This document shows, piece by piece, positions 59,501 through 60,915 of a DNA stretch of 64,000 nt. The translations under genes and the position numbers were made by a program. The notes beneath the pieces are model-generated. The model was given only the letters and a program-made list of their open reading frames with translations. It searched no databases and was not told the DNA's origin. The stretch lies in assembly GCF_037975245.1 (NCBI RefSeq), contig NC_092570.1:14709501-14773500 (forward strand), given 5' to 3'. How positions within the stretch are numbered: the stretch's first letter is position 1; each line of letters starts with the position of its first letter. This DNA is from Apostichopus japonicus (Eukaryota; Echinodermata; Holothuroidea; Aspidochirotida; Stichopodidae).

Positions 59501-60794
59501 CAGGTTTGAAGGAAGTGATAAATCACTTCAAATTATTACATTCATCTTGTAATAGCATCTTAAACATTCCAGCTAAATAAATTCCAGCAAAACAAATTGG
59601 TACTGACCACCTTGCAGTAAGAACCACACATTTACAGGACCTAAAGGTTTAATTTCATACCAAAAGATATTCTTGATGTGGTTAATTATGTTGCTCTTTT
59701 TCTTCTGTCTTTTTTATCTTCAGCGTCAGCTAGATTGGGAGTCGGCCGCTAATTTCTTAAAAGGGCTGTACGCAACTTTGACCAGGCAGAGCATCATCAG
59801 CCACTTACCTCACCTGAAAGTAAGTCACAGTTCCTCTAATTACCAGTCAGTCAATATCATAAGAGAAAGCAAGGTATGGAGAATGAATATTCAGTAGTCT
59901 CTCAAAGAAAGCAAGGTATGGAGAATGAATATTCAGTAGTCTCTCAAAGAAAGCAAGGTATGGAGAATGAATATTCAGTAGTCTCTAAGAGAAAGCAAGG
60001 TATGGAGAATGAATATTCAGTAGTCTCTAAGAGAAAGCAAGGTATGGAGAAAGAATATTTAGTGGTGTCTGGAAGAAAGCAATTCACCCATTTGTCTGCA
60101 ATAGTATGTTTAGTAGTCATTCAACCAAGAAATATTACATTCTTTTTGGGGGCAGTGGGAGGGGTTCAGTTTTGATGAGATCCCGCACTGATATGAGGAC
60201 CTCTCTTTAATTTAGTCTTTCATTAACAATCCCTGCTCAACATATGTCTGACTCTTCTCTTGTGTGATGGTTCAGCACCAGGCCCAGGGGGTCATTTATG
60301 ATGAGATCCCTCACTGATATGAGGACCTCTCTTTAATTTTGTCTTCCATTAACAGTGCCTGCTCAACATCTGTCTGACTCTTCTCTGGTGTGATGGTTCA
60401 GCACCAGGCCCAGGGGGTGGGGGCATTTATGATGAGATCCCTCACTAATATTAGGACCTCTCTTTAATTCTGTCCACCATCAACAGTCCCTGCTCAACAT
60501 CTGTCTCACTCTACTACTCTGTGATGGTTCAGCACCAGGCCCGGGGGGTGGGGGGGGGGCATTTATGATGAGATCTCTCACTGATATTAGGACCTCTCTT
60601 TAATTCTGTCTTCCATTTAACAGTCCCTGCTCAACATCTGTCTGACTTTACTCCTGTGTGATGGTTCAGCACCAGGCACCGGGGATGGTCTCTCACTGGC
60701 CCACGTTGCTTCCAGTGAACTCCGATTCACCCCGCCTCCCGTCTTTTGTTCTGCAGTCATTAGGTTGGTCGCAATGCAGATGCATTGTATGAAG
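2283..60794 (+). CDS. UNC80: UNC80 orthologue, 45 internal coding exons (gene incomplete at both ends)
   Basis: UNC80 is a very large HEAT/armadillo-like scaffold protein. With UNC79 it binds and supports the NALCN sodium-leak channel at the neuronal plasma membrane and so helps set resting excitability. Exons found here join in order as: 2283-2331, 3072-6375, 7011-7190, 7996-8177, 9072-9211, 10503-10699, 14719-14819, 15705-15807, 17637-17830, 18151-18369, 18927-19062, 19424-19720, 20279-20380, 21328-21471, 22363-22559, 23311-23517, 24248-24466, 25329-25467, 25821-26002, 26592-26723, 27526-27706, 32076-32240, 35494-35640, 36720-36820, 37164-37250, 37797-37949, 38148-38186, 38793-38852, 39675-39771, 41015-41136, 41590-41667, 42328-42483, 43792-43976, 44829-44907, 47599-47649, 49005-49061, 49299-49406, 50351-50464, 51070-51227, 54325-54495, 56565-56778, 58080-58159, 58868-58991, 59724-59819, 60624-60794. 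Order and sequence follow vertebrate UNC80 throughout, for example [46 protein letters not shown] and [10 protein letters not shown]. All phases agree. The start codon exon and the C-terminal part are outside the window. Identity is very secure; exact ends rest on splice consensus and homology, not on transcripts. Confidence 0.97.
3072..6375 (+). CDS. UNC80: UNC80 giant exon b (N-terminal domain plus long disordered linkers)
   Basis: 3304-base exon, open for 1101 codons. Conserved block 1 (about 3072-3530) starts [19 protein letters not shown] and includes [13 protein letters not shown] and [21 protein letters not shown] Pro/Ser/Glu-rich linker follows, with a CEVC...CNC cluster at 3891-3938. 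Conserved block 2 (4233-4335) contains [20 protein letters not shown] second linker of more than 500 residues follows and carries four QEVKP motifs (5073-5270). Conserved block 3 (about 5943-6160) includes [13 protein letters not shown] and [16 protein letters not shown]. The exon ends at [15 protein letters not shown] plus one base, before gtgagt. Base composition is visibly more GC-rich than the introns. The linkers make this part much longer than in human UNC80. Several shorter open frames overlap on both strands and are shadows. Confidence 0.96.
3891..3938 (+). other. CxxC...CxC cysteine cluster in the UNC80 linker
   Basis: Codons for CEVC, nine residues, then CNC sit inside an otherwise disordered, cysteine-poor linker of the giant exon. 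The spacing resembles half of a small zinc ribbon. I do not recall it in vertebrate UNC80. Metal binding is only an inference. Confidence 0.4.
5073..5270 (+). repeat. four QEVKP peptide repeats in the UNC80 linker
   Basis: QEVKP begins at 5073, 5103, 5187 and 5256 in the UNC80 frame, each followed by a hydrophobic residue and then a basic or Arg-containing stretch (PMVIRA, PMEFRP, PVRFGP, PLNLKP). Codon usage differs between copies (gaagtg, gaggtc, gaggtg), so the repeats are old and kept at the protein level. They look like a short linear binding motif of unknown partner. Confidence 0.7.
7011..7190 (+). CDS. UNC80: UNC80 exon c
   Basis: Continues the helical-repeat region with [17 protein letters not shown] and FLHALLGFC, equivalent to vertebrate CLTKLYKLDKMQFRQTM and FLHALLGFC. 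Enters in phase 1 (completing GGT) and leaves in phase 1 at gtgagt. Confidence 0.96.
7996..8177 (+). CDS. UNC80: UNC80 exon d
   Basis: Gly/Thr/Ser-rich opening followed by [17 protein letters not shown], matching vertebrate GIIVGAMFKSLITRCA. Ends at LTLENE before a weaker gtttgt donor. The downstream intron carries the AT microsatellite and two SINE remnants. Confidence 0.94.
8358..8516. repeat. (AT)n microsatellite
   Basis: About 160 bases of almost pure AT dinucleotide with sparse single-base interruptions. It abuts the 3' side of the minus-strand SINE at 8537-8650, so it probably grew from that element's A/T-rich tail. It produces meaningless YIYIYI open frames on both strands. Confidence 0.95.
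8537..8650 (-). mobile_element. tRNA-derived SINE fragment
   Basis: On the minus strand a tRNA-like head runs from about 8637 to 8565. It has an A box (TAGCCTAGTGGTA) and a perfect B box (GGTTCGAATCC, plus 8576-8588 region). The acceptor ends do not pair as in a working tRNA. A short body leads into the (AT)n tract. This is a retroposed pol III element rather than a tRNA gene. Confidence 0.75.
8768..8823. repeat. (AT)n microsatellite, second tract
   Basis: Imperfect AT dinucleotide run next to the 3' end of the minus-strand element at 8836-8985. A third short AT tract lies at about 9005-9032 on its other side. Confidence 0.85.
8836..8985 (-). mobile_element. tRNA-headed SINE carrying a hammerhead ribozyme
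   Basis: On the minus strand the element begins with a tRNA-like head: an A box (TGGTCGAGTGGTA) and a B box (GGTTCGATTCC, plus 8910-8920). A hammerhead ribozyme follows directly (plus 8859-8914), then an A/T-rich tail. Tail and flanks have become AT microsatellite. Known elements with hammerheads include schistosome Sm-alpha SINEs and the ends of Penelope-like elements. Whether this is an independent SINE family or a Penelope-derived end fused to a tRNA head cannot be settled from one copy. Confidence 0.8.
8859..8914 (-). ncRNA. hammerhead ribozyme, type I, minimal stem III
   Basis: All conserved core parts are present on the minus strand. CTGATGA is plus 8894-8900. Stem II is GTCC/GGAC with loop CAAAA (8881-8893). 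GAAA is 8877-8880. Stem III is a palindromic ACCGGT (8872-8877) with no loop, and the predicted cleavage is after GTC, at plus 8871/8870. Stem I pairs CTTCGC (8901-8906) with GTGAAG (8865-8870), then, after a small internal loop, ATTCC (8910-8914) with GGAAT (8859-8863). The zero-loop stem III is typical of retroelement hammerheads thought to act as dimers. Activity is inferred, not shown. Confidence 0.85.
9072..9211 (+). CDS. UNC80: UNC80 exon e
   Basis: Encodes [18 protein letters not shown] and [13 protein letters not shown], matching vertebrate IRQLVQFIKEAHGNVFRR and VALSALLDSAEK. Ends in phase 2 (GAT GG) before gtgagt. Confidence 0.96.
9212..10502 (+). other. intron with purine-rich, G-run-rich tracts
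   Basis: No exon found. 9290-9320 contains a G10 run. 10050-10160 and 10197-10270 are strongly purine-rich with many GGGG runs, including tandem copies of ggaggatggaagggg near 10225-10270. G-quadruplex formation in the nascent transcript is possible. The remainder is unremarkable. Confidence 0.6.
10503..10699 (+). CDS. UNC80: UNC80 exon f (linker)
   Basis: Polar linker exon, enters in phase 2 and leaves in phase 1. Contains [16 protein letters not shown] and the basic patch [12 protein letters not shown], corresponding to the basic Ser-rich linker of vertebrate UNC80 (GRKDFWRKMFKS region). Homology is weak by residue, but frame, position and splice sites fit. Confidence 0.88.
13640..13775 (-). 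mobile_element. 3' tail of a CR1/L2-like retroelement
   Basis: On the minus strand the sequence reads TTGTAAAGCGCAC...GTGCGCTATATAAGATTT and ends in an ATTAC-type microsatellite tail. The 'GCGC..TATATAA' signature followed by a short tandem tail is typical of CR1/L2-clade LINE and dependent SINE 3' ends. No coding part remains. Confidence 0.6.
14315..14706 (+). repeat. about 65-bp minisatellite, 6 copies
   Basis: Units start near 14319, 14385, 14451, 14516, 14582 and 14646. They share 'gtacccctcttaactacc' and 'aaaggagattcctaaagtta'. Two unit variants alternate (tattgaaaggag versus cttcttaaaggag), so a two-unit block was itself duplicated. The array ends 12 bases before the acceptor of the exon at 14719. 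Confidence 0.9.
14719..14819 (+). CDS. UNC80: UNC80 exon g (linker)
   Basis: 101 bases encoding a Ser/Asp-rich linker with [16 protein letters not shown] and ending NDKPKK in phase 0. Weakly conserved region, supported by exact phase agreement with both neighbours and good splice sites. Confidence 0.85.
15705..15807 (+). CDS. UNC80: UNC80 exon h (basic linker)
   Basis: Encodes [17 protein letters not shown], a basic patch comparable to the lysine/arginine-rich linker of vertebrate UNC80. Preceded by a long pyrimidine tract and ends in phase 1 at gtaagc. Confidence 0.87.
15832..16363 (+). repeat. 106-bp tandem repeat, 5 copies
   Basis: 'gatgtgtattaatatg' recurs at 15832, 15938, 16048, 16154 and 16260, spacing 106, 110, 106 and 106. 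Copies are nearly identical, so the expansion is recent. The array starts 24 bases downstream of the preceding exon's donor and does not include it. Confidence 0.95.
16775..17115 (+). repeat. diverged direct duplication with G-runs
   Basis: 'cccaaatgaag.aagat' followed by a G-rich stretch and 'cagaaaggtct.tgtc.tatgtaa' occurs at about 16790-16872 and again at 17040-17113. The first copy has a G12 run, the second a G6 run. Confidence 0.7.
17118..17240 (-). mobile_element. tRNA-derived SINE, class II tRNA-like head
   Basis: Minus strand has an A box (TGGCCGAGTGGATAA) and a B box (GGGTTCGATCCC), separated by an unusually long middle. This recalls a Leu/Ser-type tRNA with a long variable arm. 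The 3' side carries 'GGTGGGTTTTTCAT', which is shared with the truncated copy at 38425-38500, so the two belong to one family. Confidence 0.75.
17637..17830 (+). CDS. UNC80: UNC80 exon i
   Basis: Acidic linker ([11 protein letters not shown]) then the conserved helix [18 protein letters not shown] and LAAALDL, matching vertebrate GMKRFQFLLNCCEPGTIP and LAAALDL. Ends in phase 0 at gtgaga. Confidence 0.96.
18151..18369 (+). CDS. UNC80: UNC80 exon j
   Basis: Encodes [26 protein letters not shown] and [10 protein letters not shown], a close match to vertebrate [26 protein letters not shown] and AAKLFYQWGD. One of the best-conserved exons in the window. Confidence 0.97.
18927..19062 (+). CDS. UNC80: UNC80 exon k
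   Basis: [11 protein letters not shown] followed by [17 protein letters not shown], corresponding to vertebrate AIGVRLNEL and TKRRLRKEDEEEDFLD. Donor is a weaker gtcaga. Confidence 0.95.
19424..19720 (+). CDS. UNC80: UNC80 exon l
   Basis: Opens with [20 protein letters not shown] (vertebrate ALKMAACQLLLEITTFLR) and DTYQHLP, then passes into a Ser/Pro/Asn-rich linker with [11 protein letters not shown]. Phase 1 at both ends. Confidence 0.96.
20279..20380 (+). CDS. UNC80: UNC80 exon m
   Basis: Begins [19 protein letters not shown], matching vertebrate YERKISFAGVLDENEDS. The rest is a polar linker ending EEERK plus one base. Confidence 0.92.
21328..21471 (+). CDS. UNC80: UNC80 exon n (linker) with duplicated donor
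   Basis: Encodes an Arg/Ser/Asn-rich linker ([23 protein letters not shown]). The chosen frame is the only one that fits both neighbours: it enters and leaves in phase 1. The longer open frame in the same region ([13 protein letters not shown]) is out of phase. The last ten exon bases plus the gtgagt donor seed the 41-bp array that follows. Confidence 0.82.
21462..21895 (+). repeat. 41-bp minisatellite spanning an exon 3' end and its donor, about 11 copies
   Basis: Unit 'acactctacGGTGAGTAATAG' plus 'ccaaaaatgtta'. The first copy is the real exon end (exon stops at 21471). Most later copies keep a strong gGTGAGT donor, and a few are mutated (ggtcat, ggtgaa, ggtgac). Reading past the true donor meets TAA within two codons, so downstream donors would give truncated products. 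Confidence 0.92.
22363..22559 (+). CDS. UNC80: UNC80 exon o
   Basis: Ser/Asp-rich linker ([20 protein letters not shown]) ending in the conserved MTWIP, equivalent to vertebrate MSWLH. Ends in phase 0 at gtaagt. Confidence 0.92.
23021..23187 (+). repeat. long pyrimidine (CCCTCC-type) tract
   Basis: About 165 bases almost entirely C and T on the plus strand, built from variants of cccctctcccc. Located 120 bases upstream of the next exon. Such a mirror-like polypurine/polypyrimidine stretch can form triplex DNA. Its Pro/Ser-coding open frames are composition artefacts. Confidence 0.9.
23311..23517 (+). CDS. UNC80: UNC80 exon p with Cys/His cluster
   Basis: [20 protein letters not shown] leads into [11 protein letters not shown] and MKAVKAVYG. 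Cysteine positions equal those of vertebrate CTHVDYCHPHCYLHHSRSC, which suggests a conserved metal-binding or structural cluster. The exon ends with a Lys/Glu-rich coiled-coil-like stretch. Confidence 0.96.
23524..23768 (+). repeat. about 119-bp direct duplication
   Basis: 'attaggacaagagatta' to 'cccaatccatt' occurs twice, from 23526 and from 23645. The repeat begins just past the donor of the preceding exon and does not include it. Confidence 0.85.
24248..24466 (+). CDS. UNC80: UNC80 exon q
   Basis: Ser/Arg-rich linker ([27 protein letters not shown]) ending [10 protein letters not shown], equivalent to vertebrate GMLKYIRLQ. Donor gtagtt is weak. Confidence 0.93.
25076..25268 (+). repeat. 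about 100-bp direct duplication
   Basis: Two diverged copies sharing 'agctatctatgattgtagct' and 'gatgcaatccacagttta' lie side by side in the intron. Confidence 0.8.
25329..25467 (+). CDS. UNC80: UNC80 exon r
   Basis: Encodes [19 protein letters not shown] and [10 protein letters not shown], matching vertebrate APLSLLIKAAPILTEEM and PAAWELLLSM. Ends in phase 1 at gtaaaa. Confidence 0.96.
25821..26002 (+). CDS. UNC80: UNC80 exon s
   Basis: [19 protein letters not shown] and [17 protein letters not shown] match vertebrate AAMFLLCAVKVPEAV and FHTLWRFRYQVWPRMEE almost residue for residue. Enters completing GCC, leaves in phase 0. Confidence 0.97.
26592..26723 (+). CDS. UNC80: UNC80 exon t
   Basis: [16 protein letters not shown] and VLDPPWMP match vertebrate IPPPSINFTLPSPVLG and MFDPPWVP. 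The tail is acidic (SSDEES). Confidence 0.96.
27526..27706 (+). CDS. UNC80: UNC80 exon u (coiled coil)
   Basis: [20 protein letters not shown] and KRQARE form a charged helix. It matches vertebrate VSRSHQRAEHILKNLQQEEE. Then [12 protein letters not shown] corresponds to IPITQEACYEPT. Enters in phase 0, leaves in phase 1. Confidence 0.96.
27707..32075 (+). other. 4.4-kb intron
   Basis: No missing coding segment: exons on both sides join in phase and the homology is continuous. Contains a G10 run at about 30386-30398 and a minus-strand SINE at 30795-31020. A pyrimidine-rich stretch precedes the acceptor. The other open frames here show no coding character. Confidence 0.65.
30795..31020 (-). 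mobile_element. tRNA-derived SINE, near-complete copy
   Basis: Minus strand head GGAGTGTTAGCTCAGTGGTT has a good A box. The B box is GTTCGAGTC. A 3' ACTCC can pair with the 5' GGAGT, so the head still looks tRNA-shaped. The body shares 'gacttcggtcag', 'ggcttatcaaagc' and 'aatgaggc' (in complement) with the plus-strand copy at 47185-47435. Both end next to 'gatctaaaatacatacata'. Confidence 0.82.
32076..32240 (+). CDS. UNC80: UNC80 exon v (two RRxS motifs, Ala run)
   Basis: [12 protein letters not shown], a run of seven alanines, then [15 protein letters not shown]. Vertebrate UNC80 has RRLSVSP and RRGSVWS at the equivalent places, so the pair of RRxS (basophilic kinase-type) sites is conserved. 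An internal GTAAGT at 32093 would break the frame and is not used in this model. Confidence 0.9.
32241..35493 (+). other. 3.3-kb AT-rich intron
   Basis: Contains an AT microsatellite at 32380-32530, several T and A runs, a short GA-rich tract at 34405-34475 and a G10 run at about 35393. No exon supported. Confidence 0.65.
32380..32530. repeat. (AT)n/(TAA)n microsatellite
   Basis: Short ATAATA run followed by about 130 bases of imperfect AT dinucleotide. Confidence 0.93.
35494..35640 (+). CDS. UNC80: UNC80 exon w
   Basis: [17 protein letters not shown] then [20 protein letters not shown], corresponding to vertebrate AVSAEDEEHTTEHTPN and VFPACICAAVLPIVHLMED. Phase 1 at both ends. Confidence 0.95.
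36720..36820 (+). CDS. UNC80: UNC80 exon x
   Basis: [20 protein letters not shown] and RYILEKIT match vertebrate VSAVAQQVLWNCLIEDPSTV and RHFLEKLT. Leaves in phase 0. Confidence 0.96.
37164..37250 (+). CDS. UNC80: UNC80 exon y
   Basis: [14 protein letters not shown] and [13 protein letters not shown] correspond to vertebrate DELMYMLRKLLLNI and FPAQTSHILFNYL. 29 codons, phase 0 at both ends. Confidence 0.96.
37362..37512 (+). repeat. about 41-bp minisatellite, 4 copies
   Basis: 'gttcagcatc.ctgtatagct' and 'agggtagccctt' repeat four times with one small insertion (tatata). Confidence 0.9.
37797..37949 (+). CDS. UNC80: UNC80 exon z
   Basis: [19 protein letters not shown] and [14 protein letters not shown] match vertebrate AISATLTFLWEVVGYVEGL and FKDLKQTMKKEQCE. 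Phase 0 at both ends. Confidence 0.97.
37972..38066 (+). repeat. 25-bp tandem repeat after the exon donor
   Basis: 'ttcagtaatttataatttatttacc' variants, about four copies. The donor itself is not included. Confidence 0.85.
38148..38186 (+). CDS. UNC80: UNC80 exon aa (39-base small exon)
   Basis: Encodes [13 protein letters not shown], equivalent to vertebrate VKLLVTASMPGTK. Thirteen codons, phase 0 at both ends, so skipping it would keep the frame. Confidence 0.94.
38425..38500 (-). mobile_element. truncated tRNA-derived SINE
   Basis: Minus strand has a B box (GGGTTCGATCCC) and the 3' motif 'GATGGGTTTTTCATC' shared with the copy at 17118-17240. The A-box half is not recognisable. Confidence 0.65.
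38793..38852 (+). CDS. UNC80: UNC80 exon ab
   Basis: [20 protein letters not shown] matches vertebrate LVVHGQNECDIPTQLPVHE. Twenty codons, phase 0 at both ends. Confidence 0.97.
39675..39771 (+). CDS. UNC80: UNC80 exon ac
   Basis: [20 protein letters not shown] then AHFLVDKKT corresponds to vertebrate FEALLKECLEFFNIPESQ and THYFLMDKRW. Leaves in phase 1. Confidence 0.95.
40195..40620 (+). repeat. short-unit minisatellite (about 18-20 bp)
   Basis: More than 15 degenerate copies of 'gtgtttacaacaatag' with a few variant units (ttttactgcaatag). It gives artefactual open frames rich in Val/Phe/Thr. Confidence 0.92.
41015..41136 (+). CDS. UNC80: UNC80 exon ad
   Basis: [20 protein letters not shown] then [15 protein letters not shown] matches vertebrate NKTYVRDIYPFRRSVSP and HMHPEKGQELIQKQ. 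Enters completing AAT, leaves in phase 0. Confidence 0.95.
41590..41667 (+). CDS. UNC80: UNC80 exon ae with duplicated donor
   Basis: [20 protein letters not shown] and TCPPEQ correspond to vertebrate VFTRKLEEVGRVLFLISLTQ. Phase 0 at both ends. The last 32 bases and the gtaagg donor are tandemly repeated downstream. Confidence 0.95.
41636..41960 (+). repeat. tandem repeat spanning an exon 3' end and its donor, 3 copies plus a partial one
   Basis: 'ggataatgatcaaca' starts at 41636 (real exon), 41749, 41847 and 41945 (partial), so the unit is 98-113 bp. Copy 2 repeats the last 32 exon bases without change and keeps CAG/gtaagg (donor at 41781). Copy 3 has one change in the exon part and CAG/gtaaga (donor at 41879). 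Each unit also holds a G8-G12 run whose length accounts for much of the spacing difference. Confidence 0.95.
42328..42483 (+). CDS. UNC80: UNC80 exon af
   Basis: [20 protein letters not shown] and [15 protein letters not shown] match vertebrate LQEDLLRLPSFPRSAIDAEF and ELFGLDTLQKSLWIQ. 52 codons, phase 0. Confidence 0.97.
42585..43110 (+). repeat. degenerate about 46-bp minisatellite
   Basis: 'gttacagcattagtgtcccc' plus 'acattggctagagata' recurs about ten to twelve times with many small indels. The units contain acceptor-like 'ttacag' strings. Confidence 0.88.
43792..43976 (+). CDS. UNC80: UNC80 exon ag
   Basis: [20 protein letters not shown] and [13 protein letters not shown] match vertebrate MPSEFPWGDEIMLFLNVFNG and ALILHPEDSALLR. 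Ends in phase 2 (AAG GG) before gtaggt. Confidence 0.97.
44829..44907 (+). CDS. UNC80: UNC80 exon ah
   Basis: [19 protein letters not shown] and CEAIK correspond to vertebrate YQWILPTMLQVYSDYESNP and RQAIE. Donor gtataa is weak. Confidence 0.95.
44908..47598 (+). other. 2.7-kb intron
   Basis: Contains a short direct duplication at about 45318-45460 ('gttaggatataa' to 'cttcataa') and the plus-strand SINE at 47185-47435. No exon supported. Confidence 0.65.
47185..47435 (+). mobile_element. tRNA-derived SINE, second copy, opposite orientation
   Basis: B box GGTTCGAGTC follows 'ggtgccggtgccttccaatcataagg'-like head sequence shared with the minus-strand copy at 30795-31020. The bodies match across most of their length ('gactgacttcggtcagcttg', 'gctttgataagcc'). 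The A-box half is diverged here. Confidence 0.8.
47599..47649 (+). CDS. UNC80: UNC80 exon ai (51 bases)
   Basis: Encodes [17 protein letters not shown], matching vertebrate FACHQFYILHRKPFVLQ. Phase 0 at both ends. Confidence 0.97.
48352..48835 (+). repeat. 48-bp minisatellite, about 10 copies
   Basis: Unit 'gctgttccattca.caaacc' plus 'tacacatctctcctacagtgtacataat'. Because 48 is a multiple of three, both strands stay open with a 16-residue repeat. Each unit holds an acceptor-like tctctcctacag. The array lies about 170 bases upstream of the next UNC80 exon. Confidence 0.94.
49005..49061 (+). CDS. UNC80: UNC80 exon aj (57 bases)
   Basis: [19 protein letters not shown] matches vertebrate LFASVAPLLEFPDAANNG. 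Nineteen codons, phase 0 at both ends, acceptor tatcttcgcag. Confidence 0.94.
49299..49406 (+). CDS. UNC80: UNC80 exon ak
   Basis: [20 protein letters not shown] and [12 protein letters not shown] match vertebrate CLFDLLQSLEGETTDILDIL and ELVKAEKPLKSL. 36 codons, phase 0. Confidence 0.97.
49795..50195 (+). repeat. about 160-bp tandem repeat, 2.5-3 copies
   Basis: 'gataatgcgcataattc.atcgtaaaatga' and 'caattaagaatttgat' recur from about 49801, 49964 and 50124. Confidence 0.88.
50351..50464 (+). CDS. UNC80: UNC80 exon al
   Basis: [20 protein letters not shown] and [10 protein letters not shown] match vertebrate DFCYGNEDLTFSISEAIKL and [10 protein letters not shown]. Phase 0 at both ends. Confidence 0.97.
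51070..51227 (+). CDS. UNC80: UNC80 exon am
   Basis: [17 protein letters not shown] and [18 protein letters not shown] correspond to vertebrate MVLEALVPCYLQKLKRQ and ALATSLQALLYSVEVLT. The acceptor ends ccttaag. Leaves in phase 2. Confidence 0.93.
52515..52585 (-). mobile_element. tRNA-like SINE head
   Basis: Minus strand shows the A-box-like TGGTCTAGTGGTAGG and the B-box-like GGTTCAATCCC at tRNA-like spacing. It is a single remnant with no recognisable body. Confidence 0.65.
52665..52830 (+). repeat. 50-bp minisatellite, 3-4 copies
   Basis: 'accttgtcaggg' recurs at 52665, 52715, 52765 and (as acctcgtcaggg) 52814. Each unit contains 'ggggtggcgcgcaactcacc'. The units are unusually GC-rich for this intron. 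Confidence 0.88.
52840..52920 (-). mobile_element. tRNA-like SINE head
   Basis: Minus strand A-box-like AATGGTGTAATTGGTT and B-box-like GGGTTCAAACCCC at tRNA-like spacing. Confidence 0.65.
52970..53590 (-). mobile_element. tandem array of four tRNA-derived SINE units (about 156 bp each)
   Basis: B-box complement 'tttgaacc' occurs at 52991, 53147, 53303 and 53462, spacing 156, 156 and 159. On the minus strand each unit reads GTGGCGCAGTGGTTAGTGCT (A box) to GGTTCAAATCC (B box), then a 3' body with 'ttttattttctgctcttttc'. The copies are very similar to each other. SINEs normally insert singly, so this reflects tandem duplication of one insertion or head-to-tail retroposition. Confidence 0.88.
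54325..54495 (+). CDS. UNC80: UNC80 exon an (linker) with massively duplicated donor
   Basis: Ser/Thr-rich linker ([17 protein letters not shown]) followed by [20 protein letters not shown]. It corresponds to the polar TSSGVNTR region of vertebrate UNC80. Enters completing AGG, leaves in phase 2 (AG). The last 24 exon bases plus the gtgaga donor are the seed of the 40-bp array that follows. Confidence 0.9.
54472..56262 (+). repeat. 40-bp satellite of exon end plus splice donor, more than 40 copies
   Basis: Unit: gaggacatgagggaggattt + tacctttag + GTGAGAATTAT. The first unit is the true exon end (exon stops at 54495). Over 40 copies follow for almost 1.8 kb, most retaining TTTAG/gtgaga. Several multi-unit blocks recur (for example 54600-54740 with 54840-54980), showing higher-order duplication. 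Reading past the true donor gives TGA at once, so any downstream donor would truncate UNC80. Confidence 0.97.
56565..56778 (+). CDS. UNC80: UNC80 exon ao
   Basis: Acidic/charged start ([18 protein letters not shown]) then [20 protein letters not shown] and LLDTKSHL, matching vertebrate FRRPRESLLNICTEFYKHCG and LLDVKSHM. Leaves in phase 0. Confidence 0.96.
57617..58062 (+). mobile_element. CR1-like LINE 3' end, frameshifted
   Basis: First frame [20 protein letters not shown] ... RTKTY, then another frame with [15 protein letters not shown] and [15 protein letters not shown]. This is the familiar C-terminal tail of CR1/Rex-like LINE reverse transcriptases, broken by at least one frameshift. 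The 3' UTR ends in an (ATT)n tail at 58046-58062, only 16 bases before the acceptor AG of the next UNC80 exon. Confidence 0.88.
58080..58159 (+). CDS. UNC80: UNC80 exon ap
   Basis: [17 protein letters not shown] and MGCKGLQR match vertebrate RLAEIAHSLLKLAPYDT and MESRGLRR. Leaves in phase 2. The upstream 3' splice region is partly LINE-derived. Confidence 0.96.
58868..58991 (+). CDS. UNC80: UNC80 exon aq
   Basis: [20 protein letters not shown] and [16 protein letters not shown] match vertebrate MLPITDWTAEAVRPALILIL and KRLDRMFNKIHKMPTL. Donor gtttgt. Confidence 0.97.
59270..59475 (+). repeat. about 32-bp minisatellite, 6-7 copies
   Basis: 'cctaacacaaaataagttat' plus 'atacatatcgat' repeats with small substitutions. 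Confidence 0.9.
59724..59819 (+). CDS. UNC80: UNC80 exon ar
   Basis: [19 protein letters not shown] and [12 protein letters not shown] match vertebrate RQVEWEPASNLIEGVCLTL and RQPIISFLPHLR. 32 codons, phase 0. Confidence 0.97.
59862..60080 (+). repeat. 42-bp minisatellite, 5 copies
   Basis: 'aaagcaaggtatgg' at 59866, 59908, 59950, 59992 and 60034. A 14-residue open frame repeats ([14 protein letters not shown]) because 42 is divisible by three. Each unit has a donor-like AAG/gtatgg. There is no acceptor or homology to support coding. Confidence 0.93.
60140..60675 (+). repeat. about 126-137-bp tandem repeat spanning the acceptor and 5' part of an exon
   Basis: The real exon starts at 60624. 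Copies of its first roughly 50 bases ('ccctgctcaacatctgtctg' to 'gttcagcaccaggc') start at 60230, 60356 and 60487, each preceded by the same intron 3' end (gacctctctttaatt...ttaacag). The 60230 copy has lost its AG (aacaat); those at 60356 and 60487 keep cag. A G-rich stretch in each unit varies in length. Confidence 0.95.
60624..60794 (+). CDS. UNC80: UNC80 exon as (last in window)
   Basis: [18 protein letters not shown] then [18 protein letters not shown] and CMK match vertebrate SLINVCVNLVMGVVGPSS and LPFSTAVVRLVALQIQALK. Phase 0 at both ends, donor gtaagc. Both boundaries have tandem duplicate copies in the flanking introns. Earlier copies upstream carry in-frame stops and are taken as decoys. 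Confidence 0.95.
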
Positions 60795-60915
60795 GTAAGC
60801 TAAGCAGGCATAGTCTTACCGATACTGGATAATATAATTTAGTAACAAACTAACGTTTATGATTTATAGGTATTTGGTCGCAATAGCGATGCATTTTATG
60901 ATGGTCAAGGAAAAT
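60765..60915 (+). repeat. duplicated exon end plus donor (2 copies)
   Basis: 'ttggtcgcaatgcagatgca' with ttgtatgaag/gtaagc at 60765 is echoed by 'ttggtcgcaatagcgatgca' with ttttatgatg/gtcaag at 60874. The second copy is diverged and its donor weakened. Confidence 0.8.

Noticed and set aside
59876-60175. 99-codon open frame with 14-residue repeats
   Set aside because: Product of a 42-bp intronic minisatellite; no acceptor or homology.
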